Positions 48,463 to 59,954 of a stretch of 64,000 bases of DNA are shown here, in pieces. The DNA comes from Isoetes taiwanensis (Eukaryota; Streptophyta; Lycopodiopsida; Isoetales; Isoetaceae): assembly GCA_021234155.1 (NCBI GenBank), contig JAJEKV010000031.1:10625857-10689856 (forward strand), given 5' to 3'. A program made the translations under genes and the position numbers. The notes under the pieces were generated by a model. It was not told the DNA's origin. It ran no database searches and worked only from the letters and a program-made list of their open reading frames with translations. Every line of letters begins with the position of its first letter. The first letter of the stretch is position 1.

Positions 48463-49005
48463 TTACATAACAGAGCAAGCGTTAGGATTCTCGTCGCTAA
48501 AAATGGTGGTAACACCATCGTCAGGAGGGGGGCGTTCGGAGGCATAGTCAGGGTCGTAAACAGGGCGGCCATAGCTGTCGTAGTACAAATCCTCCTCCTT
48601 TTTCTTCTTCCGGCGCTTGCCTTCATGGCTATAATTAGCGGAATCGCCAAAAGAAGGCACAACGTCCTCATAGGGGCCGTAGGCGCTAAAATTTCCGCCA
48701 AACTGCCAGCGCCAAAAATCCGCATTCGGGGACACCTCCTTCACTTTCTTCAGAATCTTCTTGGGGTCGACGCAGCCCGTTACGCTCACTTTCTGCCGCA
48801 GAAAGTCCACCTCCACGGATTGTACACCCCGTATGCCCTTCAGCAGCTTGCGGATCTTACGCTCGTGTTTCTGCGTCGGCATCTCTACCGCCATCTCCAC
48901 CACCTGCACACATTACGCCCCAGAATGGTGAGCAGATTTAGCACCGTATCAACCGCCAGGATTGATCCGTCACACATTGCATACCGCAGCGTGTTTGATA
49001 GCCAT
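48463..49005 (-). CDS. HIPP-like protein with altered metal-binding motif (copy 2)
   Basis: Second member of the local HIPP family, 153 residues, on the opposite strand. Exons: 49005-48985 (MAIKHAA) and 48903-48463, with one GT-AG intron. Start chosen because the first-exon ATG with a GTATGC donor matches the short first exons of the sister genes. The HMA part reads VVEMAVEMPTQKHERKIRK..GVQSVEVDFLRQKVSVTGCVDPKKILKKVKE, again without MxCxxC. A basic run (KRRKKKKEE) and YDSYGRPVYDPDYASERPPP replace the His-rich linker. C-terminus FSDENPNACSVM, a CaaX box. Unlike the sisters there is no intron after the MR/IRG position. The coding strand is noticeably GC-richer than copies 1 and 3. Intact. Confidence 0.82.
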
Positions 49006-50007
49006 TTTTGTTCGCACAGCAGCGTCTTCCTTCCTCCAAAATTTTTTGTTCGATCCTTCAAAATTTGCAACTATGCAGCACTCCTTAACCACCGGCCCTT
49101 GCAAGTTCTAAGAATCTGGCCGTTCACAACCGTTGGATCCCAGCAGGTTATTTCCCATAACCTCACGAATATTCGTTTTTCACGAATATTCTATGGATTA
49201 TCGTTGATAACTCCTCGAATATTCTTTGTTCCTTGTAGGACGCTCTGCCGCCATAGCTTGAGTCATGTGCGCCATAGCTTGTAGATGCTTTCTGCTGCCA
49301 TAGCTTGAGCCAGAGTCGAGTTCCGGCCGGGCTGTCGACGGAGGGGCATTGCTTATCCACATTTTTTTATTTTTATCGCCTGGCGCCCACTAATTGCTTC
49401 CACCCAAAATAAATTTGCTCGGGCTTTGTTTCTCAAAACCGGTTTCGGACTTGATCCTCTGTTTTGCCTATTCATGTGCGGTATTCTTAAATCCGAGCCT
49501 TTGAGCCCTCATTTTTTTACATTGCGGATGATTGTAGTGCGCCATAGCCAAGCATTGCGCCTGATTCAAAGTGGTTTTGTAAAATTTATAGCAAATCTCA
49601 AAAGCGGTGAGCGTGAGGCAATGAGCGATTGTGGTGAGATTCTTTTATCGGCGAGTCCTTTGCAGCGATGAAGCCATATTTTTTTTTTTTCACACGGGCA
49701 TTGCTTAGCCTGTTTTTTTGTTTTGATATGTAAAGCGTTAAGCCTATTTGCTTTCGGGAGGCTGCGAGTTGGAGTTACGTGTTTGGTTTGGTTTTCAATC
49801 ATTGCATTATCTTGCTTGTTGCTTCAATCGCGTGATTTTGCGGCTATGTCGTTCTTTCCTTTCTTGCTTCAATCTTTGAAAGTTATAGTTATGGCATTCT
49901 TTCCTTTAGTTTTTATGCAGAACAGACAAGAGTTTCGGAGATAGCATTATTTCAATACAATACGAATTTTGTTGATCTGGCATGAAAGAACTTGCTCGGG
50001 CCTGTGG
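49006..50007. other. Upstream of HIPP copy 2
   Basis: No gene recognised. The word GCCATAGCTTG(A/T)G recurs three times at 49,250-49,315, with TCGAATATTC/CGAATATTC twice at 49,165-49,220. Probably promoter-proximal and repetitive sequence. A T-run lies near 49,679. Confidence 0.4.
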
Positions 50008-50118
50008 TTAAGGGAGGTCAACCTCCTCCTCTCGGGGGTCATGCAAAATAACCCTCTCGGCCTTGCCGACCTCGAGGGTTATTTTGCATAACCCCCTCAA
50101 GGAAAGGGTTAACCTCCT
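50008..50118. repeat. Hairpin/foldback, about 23-bp core arms
   Basis: 50,034-50,056 (GGGGGTCATGCAAAATAACC...) pairs with 50,074-50,096 around an 17-base centre. Outside these, GGTTAAGGGAGG / AGGTCAACCTCC and GGGTTAACCTCCTC extend the palindrome imperfectly. A small MITE-like foldback. No target duplication identified. Confidence 0.65.
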
Positions 50119-53100
50119 CTTCTATCTATTTATAACCTGGCATTAAGGCGGCACTAAAATACAAGACCAAATGGCGGTGAAGCATACCTGACAAGATTAT
50201 CTCCAAGGTGGCTATTCCTGAGTAAAAGCCCTTTCGAAATAATAAAATATGATGGGACTTTGGTGGCCCATTCGGCATTCGGCCCAAAAAGTAATTCTGT
50301 AAGTAATCTTCATCCTATACGTGTCACATTTAACTGGTGTATGCAAAGGTTCTAGGAATAAAAAATCTCCCTCGTGTCACAATTGTAGGACATATGGCGT
50401 GGTGATCTTACTAGTCTCCAGATAATAATACAAACATCTTCGAGCCTACATACATGTCGATGGAATAGTAATACGTAATAAGCGCCGCCTTCAAATTCTT
50501 GTAAAATTTGGCGCATTTGCTCGGACATAATTGTCATTTGTTTTATGGGCGGTAGCTATGCACAACCATAGCCATTCATTCTTTCCCTTTCATTTTGCAT
50601 GCCCCACAAATGCGTGGCGATCACATGAAGATTTTTTTTGGGGCTGAATACCTCTTTGCCCCGTCTTTGACGGCGGAATCACATCGACCATTTACATGGA
50701 GAAGGCTTAGCAATTGAATCATGTTCCCAACGGTACTGCCTAGAATCAATGACATGGCACAGTATTAGGCTGATTTCTTGCATGTGAACCAAAATTTCTA
50801 TGTCTTTGATTTGCTTGGTTGAATCGATCTGCAAAAGCGATTCTTGTTGATGGCCACAAAAATCCTGTTAGTCGGTTAAACTTTTTATCTGAGAACTTGT
50901 ATCATCGTATTTTGACATTTTAACGCAAAGCTCCATTACGTAGCGAGCTTTCTCTTGATCGAGGAGTTTTCTTTGATTGAGCTCATATAATAGAGCTTCT
51001 AGAAGCAAGGATCATTGCTTTCATAATTTGAAGGCAACATTTATTCGCCGAGGGAATCCTCCTCACGAGAAGTCCATCGAAGAATGTTACGGCGACTACG
51101 CCGGGGCAATTGGCCTTACGGCGGTGAAGTGCATGCGTCACCAGAATCAGCGTTAGTATCCTCTATTGATGTAATTGTACAACTCACAATTCTCTATTCA
51201 TTCATTCTAGAAGTTACTTTGAACACTTTATTAAAAATTTGAATAAGCCTCTATGAAGCTTGATGTGCATTGCCTCGGTCACAATTGTTACGTCGGTGCT
51301 CATTTATTCTAGAAGTTGCTCACGAGCATCAATGAGAATTTGAATCACACATTGGAGTGTACTTTAGGAAGTAATTTATGCCTTTTTCCTCCTTTCCATT
51401 TTGACGCGCTTGCTGAATTATCTTAAGGCGTGTGAGTAAAGCTTTCTTGGCTATGTAATTATAGACTTGGATCATTAGTATTTTCCTTCTAATTGCGAGG
51501 GGAGAAACATAGGTTTGCGGGGCGGGAGGGCGTGATCTTGGGAACTCACCTTGTCTTTGGTTAGGTTTGCCATGCCTCACGTGGGGGTTGCAGACACCTT
51601 GCTTGAGGAAGATGTATGCAATATCTTACGGGAAACAAAGAGGCCCCTCCCATAGTAGTTGTGGTTGTAGAAGTATCGATATTTTTTCTTCTTAGCTTTG
51701 TACTTGGAACTAGGTGCCTGTTGTAGTGCTCTTGCCTTAATGAAGAGGTTGAGGCTGCTATTGTAATGGAGTATGGGACTACTATATATTGGTGGAACTC
51801 TGGTTTGATCCTCCATAGTACTGAGTTTGTGGGAAGAAGCGGAAACTTTTAGGAAGTCTGGTGGATTTTCACACTCGATATCTTTTGGTTTGAACTTGGG
51901 GTGGTGGTACTATTCTGCGGAAAAGGATCATAGCTGCTCTAGTACTATGAGCAGGGGAAGAGGATGGATCAGCTGGACCTCCTACCTAGTATGGACTTCC
52001 ATTACCTATGACGAGACTACTCCTCTAGGTAAATCATTCGGGCTGTTCTTCATGATCAAGAGTAGTAGTTTTGATGGGCTCCATAGTCATAAGCAGTTTT
52101 CCATGGTAGTTGAAGCATGTGGGAAGATGGTAATGCCTTACAGTACTGTGAAGGTTGAAAAGGGGATGCCCATATCTATCTGCAATTACGGTGAAGAGGT
52201 TGAGGGAGCTTGCCATAGTACACAGTTATGGCTCTACATCGACCTCTAGCATTGTGTTTGCTTTGCATCGTGTGCTAATTCTTCCGATCTGGTGACCATG
52301 AAATGAATTTTCCTATCTGGCCTATTGTGGAGCCTCAAAATAAGGTCAATGTACCCTCTTTTATCAATAAAATAAAAATATCTTGCTTGCGGGGAAAAAA
52401 TAAAAATAAAAATTGCCTTACACCCGTATATTTTTTGGTGATATTGGAATCCATGCACAACCATGAATCAATGCCTTCAAGCACTATCGAGTTGTTTCCA
52501 TTATATTGACACATTGGATGGTATTGTGGGGATATTATGCAACAAGTGGCCATGAAATTTTTGTGGATTCATTCATGTCTTTTCATTGCTCTTATTCTTT
52601 TGTTCATGCTTAAAGCTTTTGGGCTCCACACGATTATAATTTCATTTTTTCACATGACTCTGATACAACCTTCCAAACTCAAACTTCGAACACAACTTAT
52701 CTCAGTAAAGACTGGGAACTTCTTGGACAATCAACGGACCCTAGAAGCTCGAGGGCAAAATGCAGTGTCTTCAAAATCTAAGAACAAATCCATGTTGACC
52801 ATGTTTCTTTTGTTTGATGCCGGTATATGCATGTTCTTCCTAAACTCATGTCCGGTAAAAGTCATCTTGGTGTAAGCTGTGTCTTTGCATGTCTTGCTCG
52901 CATCCTAACCCTCAAGATGTATATCACTCCCAAATGGTCTTCTACAAATATGTTAGCCAAAGCATGTTACCCTTACTCCTTGTTTCTTTATACTTTTTGA
53001 GTAGATTCGTTTGGCGACTAAGATATTATGGCGATGGACCACGCTTTCTTTGTTGTATTTTTGAATGTTTCATCTATCCGCTCCAACTCCACAATAGCTC

Positions 53101-53279
53101 TATGGTCCTCTCATGTATCTTTTCTCCTACCCCACTGTCAATCTCGCTCTATGGTCCTCTCACGTGGCTTTTCTCCTAACCATTCGATCTCTGTTGGTCT
53201 TGAGGAAACCTCCAAGATTGTTGTCTATTAGTCATTTATACAAAATTTTACTGAGGTGAAACATCTATATTAGTTATGG
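50119..53279. other. Gene-poor spacer
   Basis: About 3.1 kb without a recognised family. One short coding-like stretch at 51,062-51,148 (+), KSIEECYGDYAGAIGLTAVK then CMRHQNQR, is more protein-like than its surroundings, but I cannot assign it. The frame at 51,827-52,249 (140 codons) has no known domain and lies in the CATAGTAC-rich repeat mentioned for 42 kb. Confidence 0.4.
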
Positions 53280-53770
53280 GGATCCTAATGCAGTAGGTGG
53301 AGTAGCTTGCTCAAGTGTGTCAGAGGTTGCAGCTTGAGAATAAAGAACTTAAAGAGGTTTAGCATGCCATACCCTAGTATTAGGGTCATTACCAAGGGCT
53401 TCAGAGCCTAAGATTAGTTTGCCTTAGAAATTTGATGGCACTTGATCTAAGCTCGGGGTTTTGAACGGATCGGACTAGATATTCAACCTTAATGCATAGA
53501 TATTTTGGTAAGGCCCGGTTTGGTTTGATTGGTTCTCTCCTTGCATGACAAACCCTAAGCTTGTTTGCACCAGTGCTAAGAAGCCCCATAGTTGTGGGAG
53601 TTTGCAACATTCATTGCTAAGTTTGAGGTTGTTTTGGAGACATTGTTTGTCGGCGTAACGGTTACCAAACTTGTTAACCTCAGGTAAGGATCTTGTCTAG
53701 CCTCTATTTATGCATCTGAATTTTAAAAGATTTTGTAGATATTGCCTTGAATGATATTGCCCTTCGTGAT
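53280..53770 (+). pseudogene. Ty3/gypsy gag fragment
   Basis: Across several frames the plus strand keeps the gypsy gag order: EPKISLP.KFDGT, then RGF-like text, GSLLA and a FEVVLETLF-like end. All are broken by stops. With the pol pieces at 55.0-55.9 kb this marks one old Ty3/gypsy copy reading left to right. No LTRs recognised. Confidence 0.5.
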
Positions 53771-54721
53771 TTGCTTATGAAAAGGGCTTCGAGATGACGC
53801 AAGAGATTTGTTTTTGACCGTGGATGATGTCAAAACCCTCAAAAACGTTATTAAGTTCATTGTTTAGTGCGATGTCGCCTATTCAAATGTAAGCATGAGC
53901 TTCAAGGTCCAATATTAGCCGCAATTTTGGGAATACACACACCCATAGTCCCTCACGCTTCTTTGCGCATTCCTACAATCACATCTTTTGGCCAGATGAT
54001 CAGTACCAATGCAAGTGGGGTCCTTTGCTTTGTCCATAAAAAAAGCGACACCAAAAGGAGGCCAATCACGTGTTTTTACGGAAATTTGGGACACCACGGT
54101 TTGTGGTTTTAATCAAGCAATCTAGCTTGATGGGAAATGTCAGCAGCCAGTCTGAGTTGTAAGAGTCTCTCGATGACTGGTTGACATTTTTCCGGTTCAT
54201 TTGAAATTTGTTGGAAGATGTTATTCCTTTGGTTAAGCTCCATAATGCGTTTTTTATTTTGGTATAGTTGGATTGAGAGGCAGCAAAATTAGATGCTTTG
54301 ACACAACATGATTGAGGGCAAATGCTTGTTTCATAGATAGGGCATTTGCTTCTAAGCACACAATTCAAGCTTGAGCATCTTGGAGTACATTAATGTGATC
54401 GATGGGCGTGATATTTCCTCTTAAGCCCGGTCAAAGAATGTATTGCACCCCTTAGGGTTTTATTTGACAAAATTGCCTTCAATCTATTACCAACTTTGCA
54501 TGCCGCGACATCTTTTGATGCGCCTTGACTCGAGTTATATAACCTCTGGTTTATTTGGCTCTAGATCATTCTTGTTTCACGGTCCTAGCCCTAGTTCCAA
54601 TTTGTCTTTAGTCCACGCTCCCGAGCTAATATCTATTCAGTTCATTCATTCTCTCTTGCCTACGATTCAATCCACGATTTCTATCTCTGTTCCTATTATA
54701 GTCTCTATTTGAGCCTCAATT
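53771..54721. other. Degraded gypsy interior
   Basis: Lies between gag and pol remnants of the gypsy element. Zinc-knuckle and protease motifs could not be picked out with certainty. It is assigned to the element by position only. Confidence 0.35.
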
Positions 54722-54843
54722 CGATCGATCGATCGATCGATCCACGATCCACGATCGATCCGATCGATCCACGATCACGATCGATCGATCGATCACGATC
54801 GATCACGATCACGATCACGATCACGATCACGATCACGATCGAT
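54722..54843. repeat. GATC/CACGATC simple-repeat tract
   Basis: About 120 bases made only of CGAT and CACGAT units. It begins with five CGAT in a row, then ends with eight CACGAT units. Many units are self-complementary GATC, so the tract can fold on itself. It lies inside the gypsy remnant. Confidence 0.9.
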
Positions 54844-55029
54844 ATGATGCTTATGTTCATGTTTCTATTTCTGTTTCAATTTCTCTTCTTGTTATTGATC
54901 CTATTGTTGCTCAAGCTCTTGCTTCAACTTCGACTTCCGCCATACCATACTCTTAGTTTTGCATCTCGAGGATCTCTCTCTATGAGTTCATAAAAAGCTA
55001 CCAAATTCAAGATTTATCTACCTCCACCC

Positions 55030-55915
55030 ATCGAGAGCCATGTAGCTAAGGATTTACACTCTAGTACCTCCAGATAAATACAAGAACCTTGCTGATGTTT
55101 TTGATAAAGTTGAAACTATAGCACGATTCTAGAGCATCGTCCCTATGATTGTCCTATTGATCTACAGTCAGAGACGACACCACCAAATCACCAACTGAAT
55201 TGGAGGTTCTGCATGCATGTATTGGAGAGAACTTGGCCACATATTTTATTCAATATTTTTGGTCTTCTGTTGGAGCATTTATCTTATTCATGAAGAAGAA
55301 AGTTAATTCTCTGCATCTTGTTGTCAACTATTGTGTTACTGTGCCAAAGTGATATTCTATATCTTTCATTCCTGAGTTGCTTGAACGTTTGTAAGGTCCA
55401 TATTAGTTTACCAATTCTTTCGTGCGGCATCTTAATCTTGCTAAGGTTTTTTTCTCAAAACCCCCGGTGAGGGGTTTTTATCGTAATGTCGATATACCGC
55501 ACAACTGCTCTCTTTTTGTTTGGGTCCCATAGGCCAATTGGTCTCCGTGGACGCTAAAAAACATATTCTATTCTATTCTATTCTATTCTATTCTATTCTA
55601 TTCTATTCTATTCTATTCTATTCTATTCTATTCTATTCTATTCTATGTGATGCCTATAAGTTTATCAGATTTGTGAAGGAGATGAATGGAGGATAATGTT
55701 TCGCACTTGGTATTTTCATTTCGAGTATATGGTTATGCCTTTTGGGCTTATCAATGCCCAGGCAGTCTTTTAGCATATGGCAAACCAATGTCTTTAGAGA
55801 ATGGACTTTTTTGTCATCATATAGCTAGATAATATTCTAATCTATCCGAAGACTCTCGAGGAGCATGAAAGACATGTTCGACAGGTTCTTTGAATGCGTC
55901 ATGAGCATGGACCAA
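55030..55915 (+). pseudogene. Ty3/gypsy pol (reverse transcriptase) fragment, split by a LINE insertion
   Basis: Left part 55,040-55,440: YKNLADVFDKVE and the PYDCPIDL-type start of the RT domain in broken frames. Right part 55,647-55,915: DAYKFIRF, then [20 protein letters not shown] and NILIYPKTLEEHERHVRQVL, the classic RT text with the catalytic YxDD degraded (LDN). The two halves are contiguous in gypsy proteins. Here about 200 bp of LINE 3' end plus ATTCT tail lies between them. Stops and shifts throughout; inactive. Confidence 0.75.
55440..55646 (+). mobile_element. 5'-truncated LINE 3' end with (ATTCT)n tail, inserted in gypsy pol
   Basis: It carries the same 3' UTR words as the copy at 20,960-21,105: TTTGTTTGGGTC, GGCCAATTGGTCTCCGTGGAC. 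It ends in about 17 ATTCT units (55,563-55,646). The insertion divides the gypsy RT domain at the AKVF/IDL region, so the LINE arrived after the gypsy element. Confidence 0.75.
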
Positions 55916-55919
55916 GATC

Positions 55920-56985
55920 GAATCTGTCCAGGATAGAGTGGAGTGGGGTGTGCGTGTCAAGTAATGGTTGACAGGAATTTAAGAAGTCCTTCACATTTAG
56001 GATTACATGCACATCACGTAGATATGATTTACTCTAGTCAAGCTATTAGTGGGCCAACTTGGTAGCGATTCCAAACAAATGTGGAATTTAATAAGTCCTT
56101 TACATTTGGAATTACGTAGACATGTTTTGCTCTAGTTCGGCTACTAGTGGACGAATACTGTTTATCGCGAGTGCAAACAAAATGTGTGGGTGTGGTAGCT
56201 TCTCCTTAGTGGGGAACGCCGGTCAGTACTTGTATATACATGTTGTGTATATAAATAAAAATACAACATAGATTATAAAAAAAATGAAAATGCAAAGAAG
56301 TATTCGTGAGAGATGCCAAGATATATCTGACATTGCAGAGGATACAAGATGCAAGTTGATTAACATGACAATGAACTTATCAAGAGTTCCAGTTATTATT
56401 TAGCTTATAAGCAGGGTTGTCCCATCCTATGGGTAGGTCATACCTTCTTGCAATTCTAGCATATCCATATATGAGTCTACCTCAACCGAAAATTGTTAGT
56501 TTGATAAAGAGAGATGAAGTGCTTTATTGAAATATAAGGTAGAAGTTAAATATGGAACACTATCTTTGATATTTAATTTCAAAAGTCAAATTAATGCCAT
56601 GTTTAATTTGCTAATATACTTTATTAACTTCTATATATTGCCAATATGAATAGGTTCTAGTCTAATCATAGAAGAAGACAAATTAACAGGATTATAGAAT
56701 AATAGAAGAGAGTCTTCCATAAGGTGTCGTCTATATCTAGCTATAGGTTTACAACATCATCCAGAACCATAGGATTCAAACCACTTAGGAGCGGAACATC
56801 TTGAATAGATAATGAAGGGCAACTTGTATTTGTGTGTCCAAAACTCAGCATTAAATATTGGATAGGGTATGCTCTCCAAAGACATGGCAAGGGGCTTAGT
56901 CAAGAGTTAAACTTTAAACAACCACTATGGGGCCCAAGCCAAGCGTCAAGCATACAATTGTTAATGCAATCGTATTCGCCAAGAG
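55920..56985. repeat. Dispersed repeat R1, copy A (about 1 kb)
   Basis: Shares a long collinear series of words with 62,930-64,000, including GATATGATTT(A/G)CTCTA, CAAACAAAATGTGTGGG, GAGATGCCAAGAT/GGGATGCCAAGAT and GAATAGGTTCTAGTCTAATC. Identity is moderate with many indels. Non-coding. It begins where the gypsy pol homology stops. It could be an LTR or an unclassified repeat. Confidence 0.6.
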
Positions 56986-57160
56986 TAGAAAAGTCCTAGA
57001 GGCTTCCTCTTGACGAACTAATTTATTATAGATAGACTATAGAACAATCTTGGAGTTTTCCTTGAGACAGATAAGATCGACGGTTAAAACAAGAGCCCCG
57101 CAAAAGGGAGAGGACATAGAGCGAAGTTCAAGGGTCTTCCACATTTTAGGGAAATATATT

Positions 57161-57215
57161 ATTGTTCGATACTTATATAATATATATTTATTTATATAAC
57201 ATATATGAATGGTTA
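57161..57215 (+). promoter_or_regulatory. AT-rich TATA-like region before HIPP copy 3
   Basis: Several TATATAA/TATATATTTA words lie 45-95 bases before the ATG at 57,259. They are suitably placed for a core promoter, but the stretch is so AT-rich that a chance origin cannot be excluded. Confidence 0.3.
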
Positions 57216-57258
57216 TATAGAGGTGATATTTTCAGTGTATGCTCAAGAGCTCAAGAAG

Positions 57259-57957
57259 ATGGGTATTTCTAGCGTCCAGACTGAGGTAACCCTCTACTTG
57301 AATATCTCATATGTATAAAATGAATTACAGTTTACAAAATGCTTACTTTATATCTTGAAATTTTGCAGGTGGTAGAGATGTTGGTGCAAATGCCCACTCC
57401 CAAGCATGAAAAGAAGGTTCGAAAAGCACTTGAGAAAATGAGAGGTAAAATCTGGTTAGATATAACCACATGATGTAACTCTGAAAATTTATTTTCTTAA
57501 CAGCTATGTTAGTTTGTTACAGATATCTCATGTGTAATTTTGTAGTGTTTCAGGGGTGTATTCGGTGGATATATACTACCCAGAACAGAGGGTAACTGTA
57601 ACGGGCTATGCAAAGGCAAGTAAAGTACTGAAGGAGGTCAGAAAAGTGTCAAAAAATGCAGACATGTGGTGTTACCAGTATGGAAGCCGTTATAGCATTT
57701 ATGCGCCATTTGATAGCATTGTTACTCCCGTGTTCAAAGAAGACGACTCTGCTATAACTTCCTACTACAGAGGTAGCCATAAACATGTTGATTCCGACTA
57801 TAACTATGGCTATGGCCGTACGTCCAGTTATAGCTATAACCAGGTTCTGCCTTATGATCATGACTACGGATATGACCATAACAGTCGCCCTGCTGTTGAT
57901 GACTCCCTTACTACCATGTTTAGCGACGAGAATGCAACTTCTTGCTCCATCATGTAG
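57259..57957 (+). CDS. HIPP-like protein with altered metal-binding motif (copy 3)
   Basis: Third local HIPP, 168 residues. Exons 57259-57285 (MGISSVQTE), 57369-57444, 57554-57957, with the same intron positions and phases as copy 1. The HMA part reads VVEMLVQMPTPKHEKKVRK..GVYSVDIYYPEQRVTVTGYA...VLKEVRKVSKNADMW, again lacking the Cys pair. The linker is Tyr-rich (YNYGYGRTSSYSYNQVLPYD) where copy 1 is His-rich, and the shared block QVLPYDHDYG..HNSRP follows. C-terminus FSDENATSCSIM, an isoprenylation box. The frame is fully open. High similarity to copy 1 in both exons and intron placement shows direct duplication. Interior linkers have drifted in amino-acid character, which may reflect different partners or metal affinity. 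Confidence 0.85.
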
Positions 57958-59954
57958 ATAGATCCAACTCCCAGTTGCAGCCTTTTATATGCAACTATGG
58001 TGGCCTTGTTTTCCATTCTGTATAAAGCCTCCTTGTGTTTATTTGTTGTAAAAAAACCAAGACTTCACTTCCTTCTTTCCTCCTTTGTAAAAAGCCCTTG
58101 TAAAATTGTCCCTGCTTACCCAACTACTTCGTAAACATACCCTTAATTAATTTTTGCTGTGCAGCTGCAACCCCTTTGTTAAAGCAGAAAATGAACATTA
58201 TTCCATAATTGCCTCGTAAGATTGTAAATATTTTACTATACATTATCAATTTACATATGTATATTTTGTATCTATTGATTCAAGATAGGGATTTTTTCTT
58301 TTGTGCTTCCCCCCCTTTTTTATTTGCATAAGCATGCGCTTTCTTTTATGTTCCATTCCTGCAAAGTTGAAATGGATAGAATGCCGTGAATACAATACAA
58401 CAAACAAAAGATGTTGGAAAAACATAACACATAAAACAAAAGATATTGGAGAAAAGATGTCAGGCTGTGCTTAAAAAGAAATGCATTGCAATAGAGCATT
58501 AGTTATCTAGTTGAACCTTGTTTATAGCAGCAAATTTATCATCTTACCAAGTCTAAAGGTCCAAAGCAAACAACCTACCTATTTACTGAAATGGAATGCA
58601 TGTAAACTCAAATTATAGGAACTCAATGTTGTATTCTAGCCTTTTGATTGCTTGCCCACTAAAGACACTTTTATAATTTTACAACTTGTAATGTAAAAAT
58701 AGCAAGAACCAAGATCAAATGTTCAAAACCCATTTTGTATGCCCTCTACAAATGTGAGAAGTTCCAACAGATTGTTGTGGAATTTGTATTCCATAGTAAA
58801 TGAAGCAATGGTTTTTGCCAATAAGGATTTACAGCTTCCTTCCTATAATGAACCCCATCTAAACGTGTCCTCAGGGCAATGGTATCCACATTTGCCTGAT
58901 TAACTTGGAACGTAAAAGGTAAATGGCTCTGCTTATCAAGTTTGCTTGGCATAAGGCGCCATTGAAAACGGAAAATAATAAGACGAACTACCACTCAATT
59001 TAAACAAGGTGATTGTTACCTTAGCAGATCTGCCTATTAAATGATTTCAGGTTTGTAACCAAAACTATAACTAAAACAATAGTATACCAAGTCTTCCAAC
59101 AGTAATGCATCCTACCATTTTTTACTAGAAGATCAAGTACTCTATGTTATCCAATTAGATTTTCAAATTTCTCATAAAAAGCTCCAAGTAATTCTTCCAT
59201 ATTTTAGAGCTTATACTATCATGCTCGTATGACATGTAATGTTGTTAAAACCTTGGGCTTTGTCGCAGCCCCATAGCGCATCCAACACTAAACTGCATCT
59301 CCCTCAGAGTCCCTGACTCCCCCACTAGTGTAAGAGCCTCTGGCTCTCCTGGATACCTGACAGTATGTTACAATAATACAAGATTACTCATGGTATAGCC
59401 TGGCTGATGGAAACGACTAGGCTGGGTATGATTCCGCAGCATTGCATTATCGGAAGCATGGTCCCTGACTCCCTTCCTCTGATTCCTTTATACTGGACTT
59501 AGCCCAATGTTTGACGGTGACATAAGTCAGGTGGCTGAATTTCTCACCACTGACCCCCAGGGTCAATTATCTGACCTCCTTAGGTTGGTCGACCATCAAA
59601 ATGACTGATCGGCTGTTTGCAACAAGTCGTGAGCTTTTGCTCAGGCCTTATGTTTTTGGCCTACCCAATCGGGTGGTTCCATCTCAACATCCCCTTATTC
59701 CACTATTTCCATACCACAGGTTTAATTTTGATGTTTAGTCTTACTCCTTTCTACATCATCTGGAGATCAGCCAACATACCATCTACTTCTATCAGACTAA
59801 AACTAGCATACCTTTGTCCCCATTTTCAGGTCGGATTTGTCCCGGACTACGTCCAACAGAAGAGGCTTTTTACCAATTGACTAGATTATCCACCAAAAAA
59901 AATATATTTTCTTTTTCTTTGAAGGCCTCTCCATTTTGTTGGCCTTTGTAGTAG
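57958..59954. other. Downstream of HIPP copy 3; gene-poor
   Basis: The first 300 bp are probably 3' UTR and flank. No further gene seen. The frame at 59,617-59,880 (87 codons) looks like chance. Confidence 0.45.

Noticed and set aside
48436-49284. 282-codon open frame on the plus strand
   Set aside because: It is the antisense shadow of HIPP copy 2. The minus strand has the HMA and CaaX motifs and a consistent intron.
53867-54112. Possible gypsy protease or zinc-knuckle coding piece
   Set aside because: No DSG/DTG aspartic-protease motif or CCHC knuckle is readable in any frame.
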